Source: Nocardiopsis algeriensis (GTDB lineage Bacteria; Actinomycetota; Actinomycetes; Streptosporangiales; Streptosporangiaceae). Taken from it: a stretch of 64,000 nucleotides of DNA. Below are positions 45,702 through 53,827 of the stretch, in pieces; position 1 is the stretch's first letter; every line of letters starts with the position of its first letter. The translations under genes were made by a program, and so were the position numbers. The stretch spans positions 462,357 to 526,356 of the forward strand of contig NZ_JACHJO010000001.1 in assembly GCF_014203695.1 (NCBI RefSeq), read 5' to 3'. Below the pieces are notes generated by a model that was not told the DNA's origin, did no database searches, and saw nothing but the letters and a program-made list of their open reading frames with translations.

Positions 45702-46499
45702 TCACTCCGGCAGATACCTGAACAGGGAGAACGCGGAGCCGAAGGGGTCGGCGCAGAACGCGGACCGCCCCAGTACCGGGGTGTCCTCGGGCTTCGTGTA
45801 CACCTGGCCGCCACCGGCCTTCACCTTGTCCACCGCGGCGTCGATGTCGGCGACGGCGAATGCGGGATGCCAGTCGGCGGAGCCGTTGTCGGCGGGCAGC
45901 GCGTCGGGGTCGACCGCCATGATGCCGCCGTGTGCCCGCTCCTGCCCCGCACCCGCGGGGGTGATGAGCTTGTAGGTGCCGTCGAGCCCCGCGGGCATGT
46001 CGTGGTCGGTGAACCCCCACCGGAACAGCTCGCCGTAGAACTCCACCGCGGCGGCCCCGTCCGGTGTCCACAGCTCGACCCAGCACAGGGAACCGGGTCG
46101 GTCGGCGACCTCCATCCCCTGCAAGTGATAGGGCTTGGCCACCGCGAAGTGGCCGCCCTGGGGGTCGTAGAAGTGGGCGACCCGCCCCAGTTCACCGATG
46201 TCGAACGGCTCCACCAGCAGTGTTCCGCCGAGCCGCTCCACCGCGAGCACGGTGTCGTCGACGTTGGGGTCCTTGAAGAAGATCGTCCACGCCGGTTTCT
46301 CGCCCTCGCCGACGAGCGGGCCGAGGACCCCCACGACGTCCCCGTCCAGAGTCAGATACACGTGCCCGGCACTTCTCGGGCCCGCGGACGCTGCCTCCCA
46401 TCCGAACAGATCCCCGTAGAAGGCGAGCGAGGCGTCGACGTCCGGTGACGACAGCATCAGCCAGCTCGGGGACCCGGGCAAGAAGTCGGTGGTGATCAT
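45702..46499 (-). CDS. Two-domain VOC (glyoxalase-like) family protein
   Basis: 265 residues with two VOC modules: one from WLMLSSPDVDASLAFYGDLF to VAHFYDPQGGHFAV, the other from CWVELWTPDGAAAVEFYGEL to FCADPFGSAFSLFRY. This duplicated arrangement is common in actinobacterial glyoxalase-like proteins of unknown substrate. AGAGAGGGG precedes ATG 46499. The ATG overlaps the stop of the upstream membrane-protein gene (ATGA), giving one operon likely controlled by the divergent MerR protein. Confidence 0.88.
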   Translation of the reverse strand: MITTDFLPGSPSWLMLSSPDVDASLAFYGDLFGWEAASAGPRSAGHVYLTLDGDVVGVLGPLVGEGEKPAWTIFFKDPNVDDTVLAVERLGGTLLVEPFDIGELGRVAHFYDPQGGHFAVAKPYHLQGMEVADRPGSLCWVELWTPDGAAAVEFYGELFRWGFTDHDMPAGLDGTYKLITPAGAGQERAHGGIMAVDPDALPADNGSADWHPAFAVADIDAAVDKVKAGGGQVYTKPEDTPVLGRSAFCADPFGSAFSLFRYLPE

Positions 46500-47572
46500 C
46501 GAGGCCCCTCTCTTCGCGCACAGGTCATCTCCGAGTCTGTCCGCTCGACCTCGCACGGGGGGTCTGGGCGGGGCAAAGAGTCGCACAACTCGTCGTGAAC
46601 CGCCGTCGGGGGAAGCCCTCCGGGGCGCTCCGTGCGCAGGGCCCACCACAGGCCGGCGGCCGTGGCGGCGAGGAGGAGGCCCGCGGCGGCGAGGGTGAGG
46701 GCGTCGGGCCGGACGACCGGCTGGCCCCGCAGTGCCTGCCAGGCGGTGAGCGCGGTCAGCCCCGCGTAGGCGGTCCCGGCGACCAGGACCAGGCGCAGGC
46801 GCACGGCGTCCGGGGAGATCCTCGGGTGGCGCGCGGCCAGGAGCACCAGGGCGAGCGCGAGCAGGATCATCACCTGGAGCCCGTGGAGACCGACGAAGTG
46901 GGCGACGCGCAGGTCACCGGCGACCGTGCTCCAGCCGAGGAGCGGCAGGCCGGGGCCGCCGTCGGGGACTCCGACCGTGTGGGCCCCGATCACGTCCGCG
47001 ACCCCTCCTCCCTCGAGTACGACCGCCTGCTCCTCGGTGGGCCTGGCCATGAGGAACGCCAGTGCCATGCCGCCGAGACCGATCGCGGTACCCAGGCGGA
47101 TCGCCCACGTGGTGGAGCGCTCCCCGAGGCGCTGGACCAGCAGGATCGCGCCGACCCCGAGATTGGCGGTCCACGCGATCGTGATCATGACCGCCATCAG
47201 GCCGTAGACGGCCGTGTCGAGCGGGGTCGCGTAGTTGAAGTGGCTGGCCTGGCCGCGCACCGACTGGAACGTGATCAGGAGGACCTCGGCCGTGGTCATC
47301 GCGGCGATGAGCGCACCGAGCCACCACCCGGTGCGGCGCAGGCGTGTGAGCAGGGACAGCAGCCAGGCCAGGGTCAGGTTGTAGACGGCGACGGACAGGG
47401 CGAACTTGGTGGGCTTGAGCCAGGCCGGATCGCCCGCCACCAGGCGTCCGTCGAGGATCAGACCCGCCGCGCAGACAGGGAGGAGCGACAGGCAGAGGAG
47501 GGCGGTCAGTGTGAGCGGCCGGTGCCAGGCGATGACCTCCCGCACGGTGTGCGGCTTCCGCGAGGTGTGCAC
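46496..47572 (-). CDS. Multi-pass membrane protein of unknown function
   Basis: 358 residues with about eight predicted helices (for example LTALLCLSLLPVCAAGLILD and LHGLQVMILLALALVLLAAR). A histidine-containing segment FVGLHGLQVM and PTKFALSVAVYNLTLAWLL are notable. I do not recognise the family with certainty; actinobacterial proteins of similar layout are annotated as hypothetical. AAAGGAG lies 5 nt upstream of GTG 47572. It is divergent from a MerR gene over an operator-like palindrome, so it is probably the regulated target. Confidence 0.75.
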   Translation of the reverse strand: MHTSRKPHTVREVIAWHRPLTLTALLCLSLLPVCAAGLILDGRLVAGDPAWLKPTKFALSVAVYNLTLAWLLSLLTRLRRTGWWLGALIAAMTTAEVLLITFQSVRGQASHFNYATPLDTAVYGLMAVMITIAWTANLGVGAILLVQRLGERSTTWAIRLGTAIGLGGMALAFLMARPTEEQAVVLEGGGVADVIGAHTVGVPDGGPGLPLLGWSTVAGDLRVAHFVGLHGLQVMILLALALVLLAARHPRISPDAVRLRLVLVAGTAYAGLTALTAWQALRGQPVVRPDALTLAAAGLLLAATAAGLWWALRTERPGGLPPTAVHDELCDSLPRPDPPCEVERTDSEMTCARREGPR

Positions 47573-47595
47573 GGAACTCCTTTCGGATAGTAGAA

Positions 47596-47612
47596 CTATC
47601 TACTGTAGATAG
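47596..47612. promoter_or_regulatory. MerR-type operator in the divergent promoter region
   Basis: CTATCTACTGTAGATAG is a 17-nt perfect dyad (8-bp arms, one central base) midway between the membrane protein gene and the MerR gene, flanked by further partial dyads (GATAGTAG at 47586, GTAGTATC at 47615). Such dyads between -35 and -10 are typical MerR binding sites. Confidence 0.65.
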
Positions 47613-47669
47613 TCGTAGTATCCATATGAGGAGCAGGCGTGGCAAGCCCGAGGCGGGAGAATGGGGGTC

Positions 47670-48299
47670 ATGCGTATCGCCGAGCTGAGTGAGCGGTCGG
47701 GCGTCCCGGTGCCGACCATCAAGTACTACCTGCGCGAAGGCCTCCTCCACCGCGGTGAGCTGACCAGCCGCAACCAGGCTCGGTACGGCGAGGCGCACCT
47801 CCGGCGGCTGAGCCTGGTCCGCGCCCTCACCGATGTCGGCGGCCTGCCCGTGGCCGCCGTCCGCGAGGTCCTCGCCCATGTCGACGCTCCCCGGTCCAGC
47901 ACCCACAATCTGCTCGGCCGGGTACTGGACGCGATCCCTCCGGCCGGACAGGACGGCTCCCCCGAGGAGGAGGACCTCGCCCGGGCACAGGAGCTCGTCA
48001 GGGACCGCGGCTGGAACTGCCACCCCGACGACCCCGCCGTCGAAGGCCTGGCCGCAGTCCTGGCCGGCTACCGGCGCACCGGCCACCCCCTCGGCGAGGA
48101 ATACCTCGTCCGCTACGCCGAGGCCGTCGAGCAGGTCGCCCGGGTCGACCTCGACACGCTCCGGGACACGGAGGAACTGGACGAGATCATCGAGGGCGCG
48201 GTCGTGGGGACCGTGCTCGGCGACGCCCTTCTCGCCGCCCTGCGCCGCCTCGCCCAGAGCCGGGAGTCGGCACTTCGCGCCCCCGGCCGGGAGAACTGA
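47670..48299 (+). CDS. MerR-family transcriptional regulator
   Basis: 209 residues. The N-terminal winged helix (MRIAELSERSGVPVPTIKYYL, then REGLLHRGELTSRNQARYGE) is a MerR domain, followed by the coiled-coil helix and an unassigned C-terminal effector domain with one cysteine (GWNCHPDD). ATG 47670 is chosen for GGGGGTC upstream; ATG 47661 would add three residues. It is divergent from the membrane protein/VOC operon across a 17-bp dyad and probably regulates it and itself. Confidence 0.9.
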   Translation: MRIAELSERSGVPVPTIKYYLREGLLHRGELTSRNQARYGEAHLRRLSLVRALTDVGGLPVAAVREVLAHVDAPRSSTHNLLGRVLDAIPPAGQDGSPEEEDLARAQELVRDRGWNCHPDDPAVEGLAAVLAGYRRTGHPLGEEYLVRYAEAVEQVARVDLDTLRDTEELDEIIEGAVVGTVLGDALLAALRRLAQSRESALRAPGREN

Positions 48300-48345
48300 C
48301 GAAAACCCTTGGGCCTCGGGTGCGTCTTCGCACGAGCATGGGGCC

Positions 48346-48897
48346 ATGGACCAGAAAGAGATCGTACGAACGTCCAAGTTCCTGTCGCTCGTGCTGCGCC
48401 ACGATCCCGCCCGGGCCGGCATCGGCCTCGACGCCCGAGGCTGGGCCCCGGTCGACGACCTCCTCGCCGGCTGCCGCAGAAGCGGGAGGAGGATCAACCG
48501 GGACCTGCTCGACGAAGTGGTGGCCCGCGACGGCAAGGGGCGGTTCGAGTTCAGCCCCGACAGAACCCGCATCCGCGCCCGGCAGGGCCACTCCGTCCCG
48601 GTCGACCTGGGGCTGGAGCCGTGTGTGCCGCCCCCGACCCTCTACCACGGCACGGTCGCCCGCTTCCTTCCCGCGATCACCGCCGAGGGCCTGCGCCCCG
48701 GGAAGCGGCACGACGTCCACCTGTCACCCGACGCCGAGACCGCGACGCGTGTGGGCGCCCGCCGCGGAAGACCGGTGGTACTCACCGTCGACGCGGGGCG
48801 CATGCGCGCCGACGGACACGAGTTCCGTGTGACGGCCAACGGGGTCTGGCTGGTACCCGCGGTACCGCCCGCCTACCTGGACCCCGACATCTCCTGA
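48346..48897 (+). CDS. kptA: RNA 2'-phosphotransferase, Tpt1/KptA family
   Basis: 183 residues, full length. Conserved features of the family are present: SKFLSLVLRHDPARAGI (Arg-His pair), GRFEFSPDRTRIRARQGHS, LYHGTVARFLPAI, KRHDVHLSPD and the final VTANGVWL. KptA removes an RNA 2'-phosphate with NAD+, making ADP-ribose 1'',2''-cyclic phosphate. Bacteria lack the tRNA splicing that creates the eukaryotic substrate, so the natural role is unclear. Its end overlaps the convergent methyltransferase by 25 bp. Confidence 0.92.
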   Translation: MDQKEIVRTSKFLSLVLRHDPARAGIGLDARGWAPVDDLLAGCRRSGRRINRDLLDEVVARDGKGRFEFSPDRTRIRARQGHSVPVDLGLEPCVPPPTLYHGTVARFLPAITAEGLRPGKRHDVHLSPDAETATRVGARRGRPVVLTVDAGRMRADGHEFRVTANGVWLVPAVPPAYLDPDIS

Positions 48898-49724
48898 GGC
48901 CGGTCGGCGACGAAGATCGCCGTGCCGGGGATCATCCTGCCCCGCACCGGCCCCCAGCCGCCCCACACCCGCTCATGGCCCTCCGGCCACTCGGGTTCCA
49001 CCAGCTCCCGCAGCACCAAACCGGCCCCGGAGATCCCCCGCACCCAGTCCCCCAGTGTGTGGTGGTGCTCCACGTAGACGGCGTTGCCGCGGTCGTCCTC
49101 CTCCACGTAGGCACGACGGTCGAAGTAGGACTGGGTGATCGTGAACCCCTGCTCACCGGGATCGTCCGGAAAACTCCACCGGACCGGGTGGGTCACCGAG
49201 AACACCAGGCGCCCGCCCGGCCGCAGTACCCGCCCCGCCTCGGCCAGGGCGTCGTCGGCGGAGGGCACGAACGGGAACGCCCCGAAGGAGGAGAACACCA
49301 CGTCGAAGGAGGCATCGGCGAACGGCAGCCGCTGCGCGTCGGCCTGCACCGTCGCCAGGCGGTCGCCCGTCTGCTCGTCGATGCGCCGGGAGTGCTGGAG
49401 CTGCCGCAGCGACAGGTCGAAGGAGACGACCTGCCGCACCCCGCGGGCACGCAGCCAGCGACCGCACTGCCCCGCACCGCCGCCGACCTCCAGCACCCGG
49501 CGGTCGCGCAGTTCCCCCAGGTCCCCGAGCAGACCGGCCTCGGCCTCGGTCAGCCCCTCCGGGCACCACACGAACTCCGCGTCGCCGAGGAACTCCCCGT
49601 GCTCGGCCTGGTAGGCGTCGGCCGCGCCGTCCCACCACAGCCTCCCGGCACGGGCGCTCTCCTCGGGGCCCACCTCGCGCCGCCCGAAACCGGCCGGAGC
49701 CGGATATCCGCTCTCCTCGTACAC
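48873..49724 (-). CDS. Class I SAM-dependent methyltransferase
   Basis: 283 residues. SAM motif VLEVGGGAGQCGRWLRARG, acidic VVSFDLSLRQL, FDVVFSSFGAFPFVPSADDA and LRPGGRLVFSVTHP are typical of methyltransferase_11-type enzymes. Its N-terminal WWDGAADAYQAEHGEFLGD resembles small-molecule methyltransferases in actinobacteria. GGTGGAGG precedes GTG 49724. Substrate unknown. Confidence 0.88.
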   Translation of the reverse strand: MYEESGYPAPAGFGRREVGPEESARAGRLWWDGAADAYQAEHGEFLGDAEFVWCPEGLTEAEAGLLGDLGELRDRRVLEVGGGAGQCGRWLRARGVRQVVSFDLSLRQLQHSRRIDEQTGDRLATVQADAQRLPFADASFDVVFSSFGAFPFVPSADDALAEAGRVLRPGGRLVFSVTHPVRWSFPDDPGEQGFTITQSYFDRRAYVEEDDRGNAVYVEHHHTLGDWVRGISGAGLVLRELVEPEWPEGHERVWGGWGPVRGRMIPGTAIFVADRPQEMSGSR

Positions 49725-49828
49725 GCTTCCTCCACCTACCTCGGGGACGCCCGGCACGCCGCGGTGCCGCAGGACGTCCGGGACGCGAACCCCGCCACAG
49801 GGACCGCCGGGACTCCTCCCCGGCCGCG

Positions 49829-50644
49829 TCAGACCGTGCTCGTGCTGCGCGCCTCGCCCTGCGCCTCCCCGTCCGGGTCCTTCCCGGCCGAGGGCTTCGC
49901 GGTGCCGGCGGTCTCGCGGACCTCGCGCCGCATCAGGTAGATCCATCCGACCACGGCGACGACGCTGAACACCCACCACTGGAACGCGTAGGACGCGCTC
50001 ATCCCGAGATCGGTCTCGCGGACCGCGACCGGTTCGGGCGCCTCCTCGGGCACCGGGTCCTGCGCGGTGAGCTCCACGTACCCTCCGTACACCTCGTACG
50101 GCAGCTCCTCCGCGACGGCCGGGACGTCGACCATGAGGAGCTGGCCCTCGGGCAGGCTGTCGCGGTTCCTCAGCCCGGTGTTCTCCTCGGTCTCCGTGTA
50201 GTGGATGCGGCCCGCCACCTCCACGGTCCCCTCCGGTGCGGGCGGCACCTCGGGAACGTCGAGCGCGGTCTCGCCGCGCGGAACCCATCCCCGGTTGACC
50301 AGGACGGCGGGCCCCTCCTCGGTGACGAGGGGCGTCAGCACGTGGAAGCCCACGCCGGCGGACCCGTCGCGGTTGCGCAGCAGGATCTCGTTGCCGCTGT
50401 CCCACGTCCCGGTGGCCTCCACCGTGCGCCACCGGTCGCCGGGGTCGATGTCACCGCCGACGGAGGTCAGCTCCGCGACCGGAACCGGGTCCGCGGCGAG
50501 GTTGTCCTGCTGGAGCTGGGCCGCGGCACTGCGCACCTCCCAGCGGCCGAGCTGCCAGAAGCCCAGCCAGATGAAGCTGGGGACGACCACCAGGACCAGC
50601 GCGTGGAATGCCAGCATGCGTCGCGAGAACAGGACCTTGAGCAC
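49829..50644 (-). CDS. SURF1-family protein, copy 2
   Basis: 271 residues with an N-terminal helix (LAFHALVLVVVPSFIWLGFW), the WQLGRWE motif, an extracytoplasmic core (GFHVLTPLVTEEGPAVLVNR) and a C-terminal helix ending YLMRREVRE. It is a cytochrome oxidase assembly factor. Copy 1 at 9251-10054 lacks WQLGRWE (WQFARAFE). TAACCT lies 7 nt before GTG 50644, suggesting a leaderless mRNA, as for copy 1. Confidence 0.9.
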   Translation of the reverse strand: MLKVLFSRRMLAFHALVLVVVPSFIWLGFWQLGRWEVRSAAAQLQQDNLAADPVPVAELTSVGGDIDPGDRWRTVEATGTWDSGNEILLRNRDGSAGVGFHVLTPLVTEEGPAVLVNRGWVPRGETALDVPEVPPAPEGTVEVAGRIHYTETEENTGLRNRDSLPEGQLLMVDVPAVAEELPYEVYGGYVELTAQDPVPEEAPEPVAVRETDLGMSASYAFQWWVFSVVAVVGWIYLMRREVRETAGTAKPSAGKDPDGEAQGEARSTSTV

Positions 50645-50752
50645 GTCTTCGAGGTTATGAGACGCCCCCGACCACCCCGCACCGACCCGCCCGGACGCGG
50701 CGCGGGGCCGCCGGCCCCCGCCGACGGCCCCGCGCACCGGGAAGAACTGCGG

Positions 50753-51856
50753 TTACTCCTCGGAGGAGGCGGCAGCCGCCTTGCGCTTGCGGGCGAAGTA
50801 CAGGCCCGCACCGCCGGCGCCGATCGCGGCCACGGCGGCGGCCACGAGACCGCCGAGGGCGGCACCGGTCACGGCGAGCTCGCCGTCGGCCTGCTGCCCG
50901 GGGGCGGGCTTGTCGTCGCCGGTCCCCGGCTTGTCGCCCTCGGACCCGCCGTTGCCGGGCTCGTCGCCACCCGGCTTGTCGCCGTCACCGTTGCCCGGCT
51001 CGTCGCCACCGGGCTTGTCCTCGCCGGGCTTGTCGCCGTCACCGTTGCCGGGCTCGTCGCCACCGGGCTCGTCGCCGCCGCCGTTGCCGGGCTCGTCATC
51101 ACCGGGCTTGTCCTCGCCGGGCTTGTCACCGCCCTCCTCGGTGATGACCTCCAGGCAGGAGGCCTCGGCCAGACCGAGAACGCCCACCGCGTTGCCGCAG
51201 ATGTCGGTGGCCACGTCGACCGGGACGACGACCTGGTTGCCGCCGCCCACACTGCCCGAACCGTCGGTGGAGGGGCCGCCCTCGTTCTCGGGGGAGGCCT
51301 GGATGACGTTGATGACGGTGGTGCACTTGGCGGTGGACCCGCCCAGGACCGCGACCGAGTTGCCGCAGATGTTGATGGCGGCGTCGACCGGGATGATGAT
51401 CTGGTTGCCGCCGGCCACACTGCCCGAACCGTCGGTGGAGTAGGTGCCGGTCTCGCTCTCCTCCTCCAGGGTCTCGACCACCTCGACGCAGTCGGCCTTG
51501 GAGATCCCCGCGACGGAGACGGCGTTGCCGCAGGCGTCGACGGCGGCGTCGACCGGGATGATGATCTGGTTGCCGCCGGCCACACTGCCCGAACCGTCGG
51601 TGGAGGCACCGCCGCTGCCGCTGGCCTCGTAGAGGACCTCGGACACCTTGGTGCAGGTGGCCTGGGAGATCCCCAGGACGGAGAGCGCGTTGCCGCACAG
51701 GTCGGCCTCGATGTCGACCGGGACGATGATCTGGTTGCCGCCGGCCACACTGCCCGAACCGTCGGTGGTGGCGTCCGCGAACGCTGCCGTGGCGGGGACG
51801 AAGGCCAGGCCGGCGGCGACAGCGGCGGCGAAGGAGTAACGGAGTGTGTTGCGCAT
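50753..51856 (-). CDS. Long chaplin with four chaplin domains and an LAVTG sortase signal
   Basis: 367 residues: signal peptide (MRNTLRYSFAAAVAAGLAFV, cleavage near residue 28), four chaplin domains at about 31-68, 86-123, 141-178 and 197-234 (each SGSVxGGNQxxxPVD, CGN, two cysteines: 54/68, 109/123, 164/178, 220/234), a repetitive G/D/P/E/K linker (about 242-320), LAVTG at 327-331, a hydrophobic helix and ARKRK tail. Chaplins form amphipathic surface fibrils on aerial hyphae; LAXTG is cut by class E sortases. Known long chaplins have two domains. Domains 2 and 3 share long identical DNA, indicating recent duplication. Confidence 0.93.
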   Translation of the reverse strand: MRNTLRYSFAAAVAAGLAFVPATAAFADATTDGSGSVAGGNQIIVPVDIEADLCGNALSVLGISQATCTKVSEVLYEASGSGGASTDGSGSVAGGNQIIIPVDAAVDACGNAVSVAGISKADCVEVVETLEEESETGTYSTDGSGSVAGGNQIIIPVDAAINICGNSVAVLGGSTAKCTTVINVIQASPENEGGPSTDGSGSVGGGNQVVVPVDVATDICGNAVGVLGLAEASCLEVITEEGGDKPGEDKPGDDEPGNGGGDEPGGDEPGNGDGDKPGEDKPGGDEPGNGDGDKPGGDEPGNGGSEGDKPGTGDDKPAPGQQADGELAVTGAALGGLVAAAVAAIGAGGAGLYFARKRKAAAASSEE

Positions 51857-52053
51857 CTGGTACGGCCTTTCAACGGTGAAGCCTGGGGAAAACGCCTGAT
51901 CTCGGCGCGGGCCGCGGTCGGAACCTTTTCGCGGGGGGCGCGGGGTTCCGACTCTGCGGCAGGTGCGAGCCGCCACCGGGAAACGCGGTGGAACGGCGGG
52001 ATGACCTGAGATGGGACGCGGTTCTCTTCGGTCCGAACCGCCGACAGACCGAA

Positions 52054-52081
52054 ACGCTAGCAAGGCGCGGGCGGCGCACAA
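52054..52081 (-). promoter_or_regulatory. Candidate chaplin promoter
   Basis: On the minus strand TTGTGC (52081-52076), a 16-nt spacer and TAGCGT (52059-52054) form a plausible housekeeping-type promoter about 200 nt upstream of the chaplin ATG. This implies a long 5' leader. Confidence 0.45.
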
Positions 52082-52640
52082 GCCATTTCAGGAAATGTTT
52101 GTCCGACCACCCGGAGCCGGCCGACAGAGGAACAATTACCCTCCGCAACAAGCCCAGCTCAGAGGCAGGCAAAGAGGTTACCCTTCGTACACAAAGGGCC
52201 CTCGGGGGAAATAAATCAACAAAAAAAATTTCCGGGTAAACCCCGAAACAGAAGCAACTAAGCTGCTTAGTTGCTTCACTCCCGCACTCCCGAACGAGAA
52301 CCTTATCCCTCGACATCTGAATAATGAAGAATATCTTTTTTGCCCTTTTTGCGCGCAACAGGGCCTTGCATCACCCTTCACCTCCTCCACTCCCGACCCT
52401 CTGGCCACACAAACATGCAAAACCGCTGGTCAGCAGCGCCTACCCTGAGGGAGAGGGGAACCCTCGGCGGAACCTCCCCCGCCCCGCCACCCCGGCAGAC
52501 ACGCAAAGCAACAGCCTGAATTCAAGAAGTGATCAAAGGCGGAATCGGCCCCTTTTCCCCGACCGCCCGGCAACCGGGAACATGTGCCGCGCGTCCTTCC
52601 ACACGACGCCTCCATTTCCCCCGTCCCCCTGGAGAACGAC
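52082..52640. other. AT-rich 560-bp intergenic region, possible regulatory RNA
   Basis: This is the least GC-rich part of the window outside the rRNA spacer. It contains a 27-nt perfect palindrome (GAAGCAACTAAGC, T, and its complement, 52251-52277). Reading the minus strand, this is followed by a CGGGGTTTACCCGG-like stem and eight T residues (52221-52228), which looks like an intrinsic terminator with no coding sequence before it. It lies between the divergent chaplin and CapA genes. GGAGA before 52641 is the capA ribosome-binding site. Confidence 0.5.
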
Positions 52641-53768
52641 ATGCAGACGGCATCCGACCCCGGCCGACCGAGGCCCTTCCTGCCCATCGGCGCCGCGACG
52701 CTCTCCCTCCTGCTCGTCGCCGCCTGCTCGCCCGCAGAGGAGCCCGCCGGGGAACTGCAAGGCGCCTCCGTTCCCAGCGACAGCGCCGATCCCGTGGTCC
52801 CCGAGGCGTCCGAGGCCGCCTCCGGCGGGCCCTTCACCGTCGCCTTCGGCGGTGACGTGATGTTCGAGGGCATGCTGAGGCCCCGCCTGAGCGATCCGGA
52901 GACCGCCCTGGACCCGATCTCCGAGCACCTCTCCGCCGCCGACCTGGCCATGGTGAACCTGGAGACCGCTGTCACCGAGGGCGGCGTGCCCGTCCCCGGC
53001 AAGGAGTACGTCTTCCGCGCACCCGCCTCCGCACTGACCGCGCTGGAGGCCGCCGGTGTGGACGTGGCCACGGTCGCCAACAACCACGGCATGGACTACG
53101 GCGCCGAAGGGCTCGCGGACACCCTGGCCAACGCACAGGGCTCCTCGGTCTCCCTGGTCGGTGCCGGGAACGACATCGCGGAGGCCTACGCGCCCCATGT
53201 CGCCGAGGTCAACGGGCAGACCGTCGCCCTCTTCGGCGCCACCGACGTCATGGACGACCACCTCATCGCCGAGTGGACCGCGGGCGAGGGCAAGCCGGGC
53301 CTGGCCTCCACCAAGGGCGAGATGAAGCAGTACATGCTCGACGCCGTCGCCGGGGCCGCGGAGGAGTACGACAACGTCGTGGTCTTCCTGCACTGGGGCC
53401 TGGAGGGCGCACACTGCCCGCTGCCGCACGCGCCGACCCTGGCCCAGGAGCTGGTCGACGCCGGCGCCGCCGCCGTCGTCGGCGGGCACGCCCACGTGCT
53501 CTCGCCCGGCGGCTTCCTCGGCGACTCCTACGTGCACCACGGGCTGGGCAACTTCGTCTTCTACAACTTCGACGGCCCCACCGCGGAGACGGGCGTGCTC
53601 ACCCTGACCTTCGACCGGGGCAGCGTCGTCGGAGCCGACTGGCTGCCGGCCCGGATCCAGGGCGGTGTGCCCGTCCCCTACGAGGGTGCCGACGCCGACA
53701 CCGCCACGCGGACCTGGGAGAACATGCGCGTCGAGTGCGGGCTCGGCCTCACCGGCTCCCCCGCCTGA
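52641..53768 (+). CDS. CapA-family lipoprotein (poly-gamma-glutamate synthesis-like)
   Basis: 375 residues. A lipoprotein signal (LSLLLVAAC, Cys about 29) leads to a PGA_cap metallophosphatase-like domain: FTVAFGGDVMFEGML, MVNLETAVTEGGVPV, VANNHGMDYG, VVFLHWGLEG and GGHAHVL hold the metal-binding Asp/Asn/His set. CapA/PgsA proteins take part in polyglutamate capsules and in other surface processes. No pgsBC genes are nearby, so capsule synthesis is not implied. TGGAGA precedes ATG 52641. Confidence 0.88.
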   Translation: MQTASDPGRPRPFLPIGAATLSLLLVAACSPAEEPAGELQGASVPSDSADPVVPEASEAASGGPFTVAFGGDVMFEGMLRPRLSDPETALDPISEHLSAADLAMVNLETAVTEGGVPVPGKEYVFRAPASALTALEAAGVDVATVANNHGMDYGAEGLADTLANAQGSSVSLVGAGNDIAEAYAPHVAEVNGQTVALFGATDVMDDHLIAEWTAGEGKPGLASTKGEMKQYMLDAVAGAAEEYDNVVVFLHWGLEGAHCPLPHAPTLAQELVDAGAAAVVGGHAHVLSPGGFLGDSYVHHGLGNFVFYNFDGPTAETGVLTLTFDRGSVVGADWLPARIQGGVPVPYEGADADTATRTWENMRVECGLGLTGSPA

Positions 53769-53827
53769 CACCTCCAGGAGGCGGGCGGGGCGTCAGTGCC
53801 GGCCGCGCGGGCTCTCCGCACCCCCGC

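Noticed and set aside
45453..46448. A plus-strand open frame of 331 codons across the gap and the VOC gene.
   Set aside because: Most of it is antisense to the two-domain VOC protein; the unique part has no ribosome-binding site or family features.
50940..51130. Regular GC-rich repeats in the chaplin gene as a non-coding repeat element.
   Set aside because: They encode the in-frame G/D/E/P/K linker between the chaplin domains and the sortase signal.
52011..52420. Short frames within the AT-rich chaplin/capA gap.
   Set aside because: No Shine-Dalgarno, lysine/phenylalanine-rich random composition, and interruption by a perfect palindrome.
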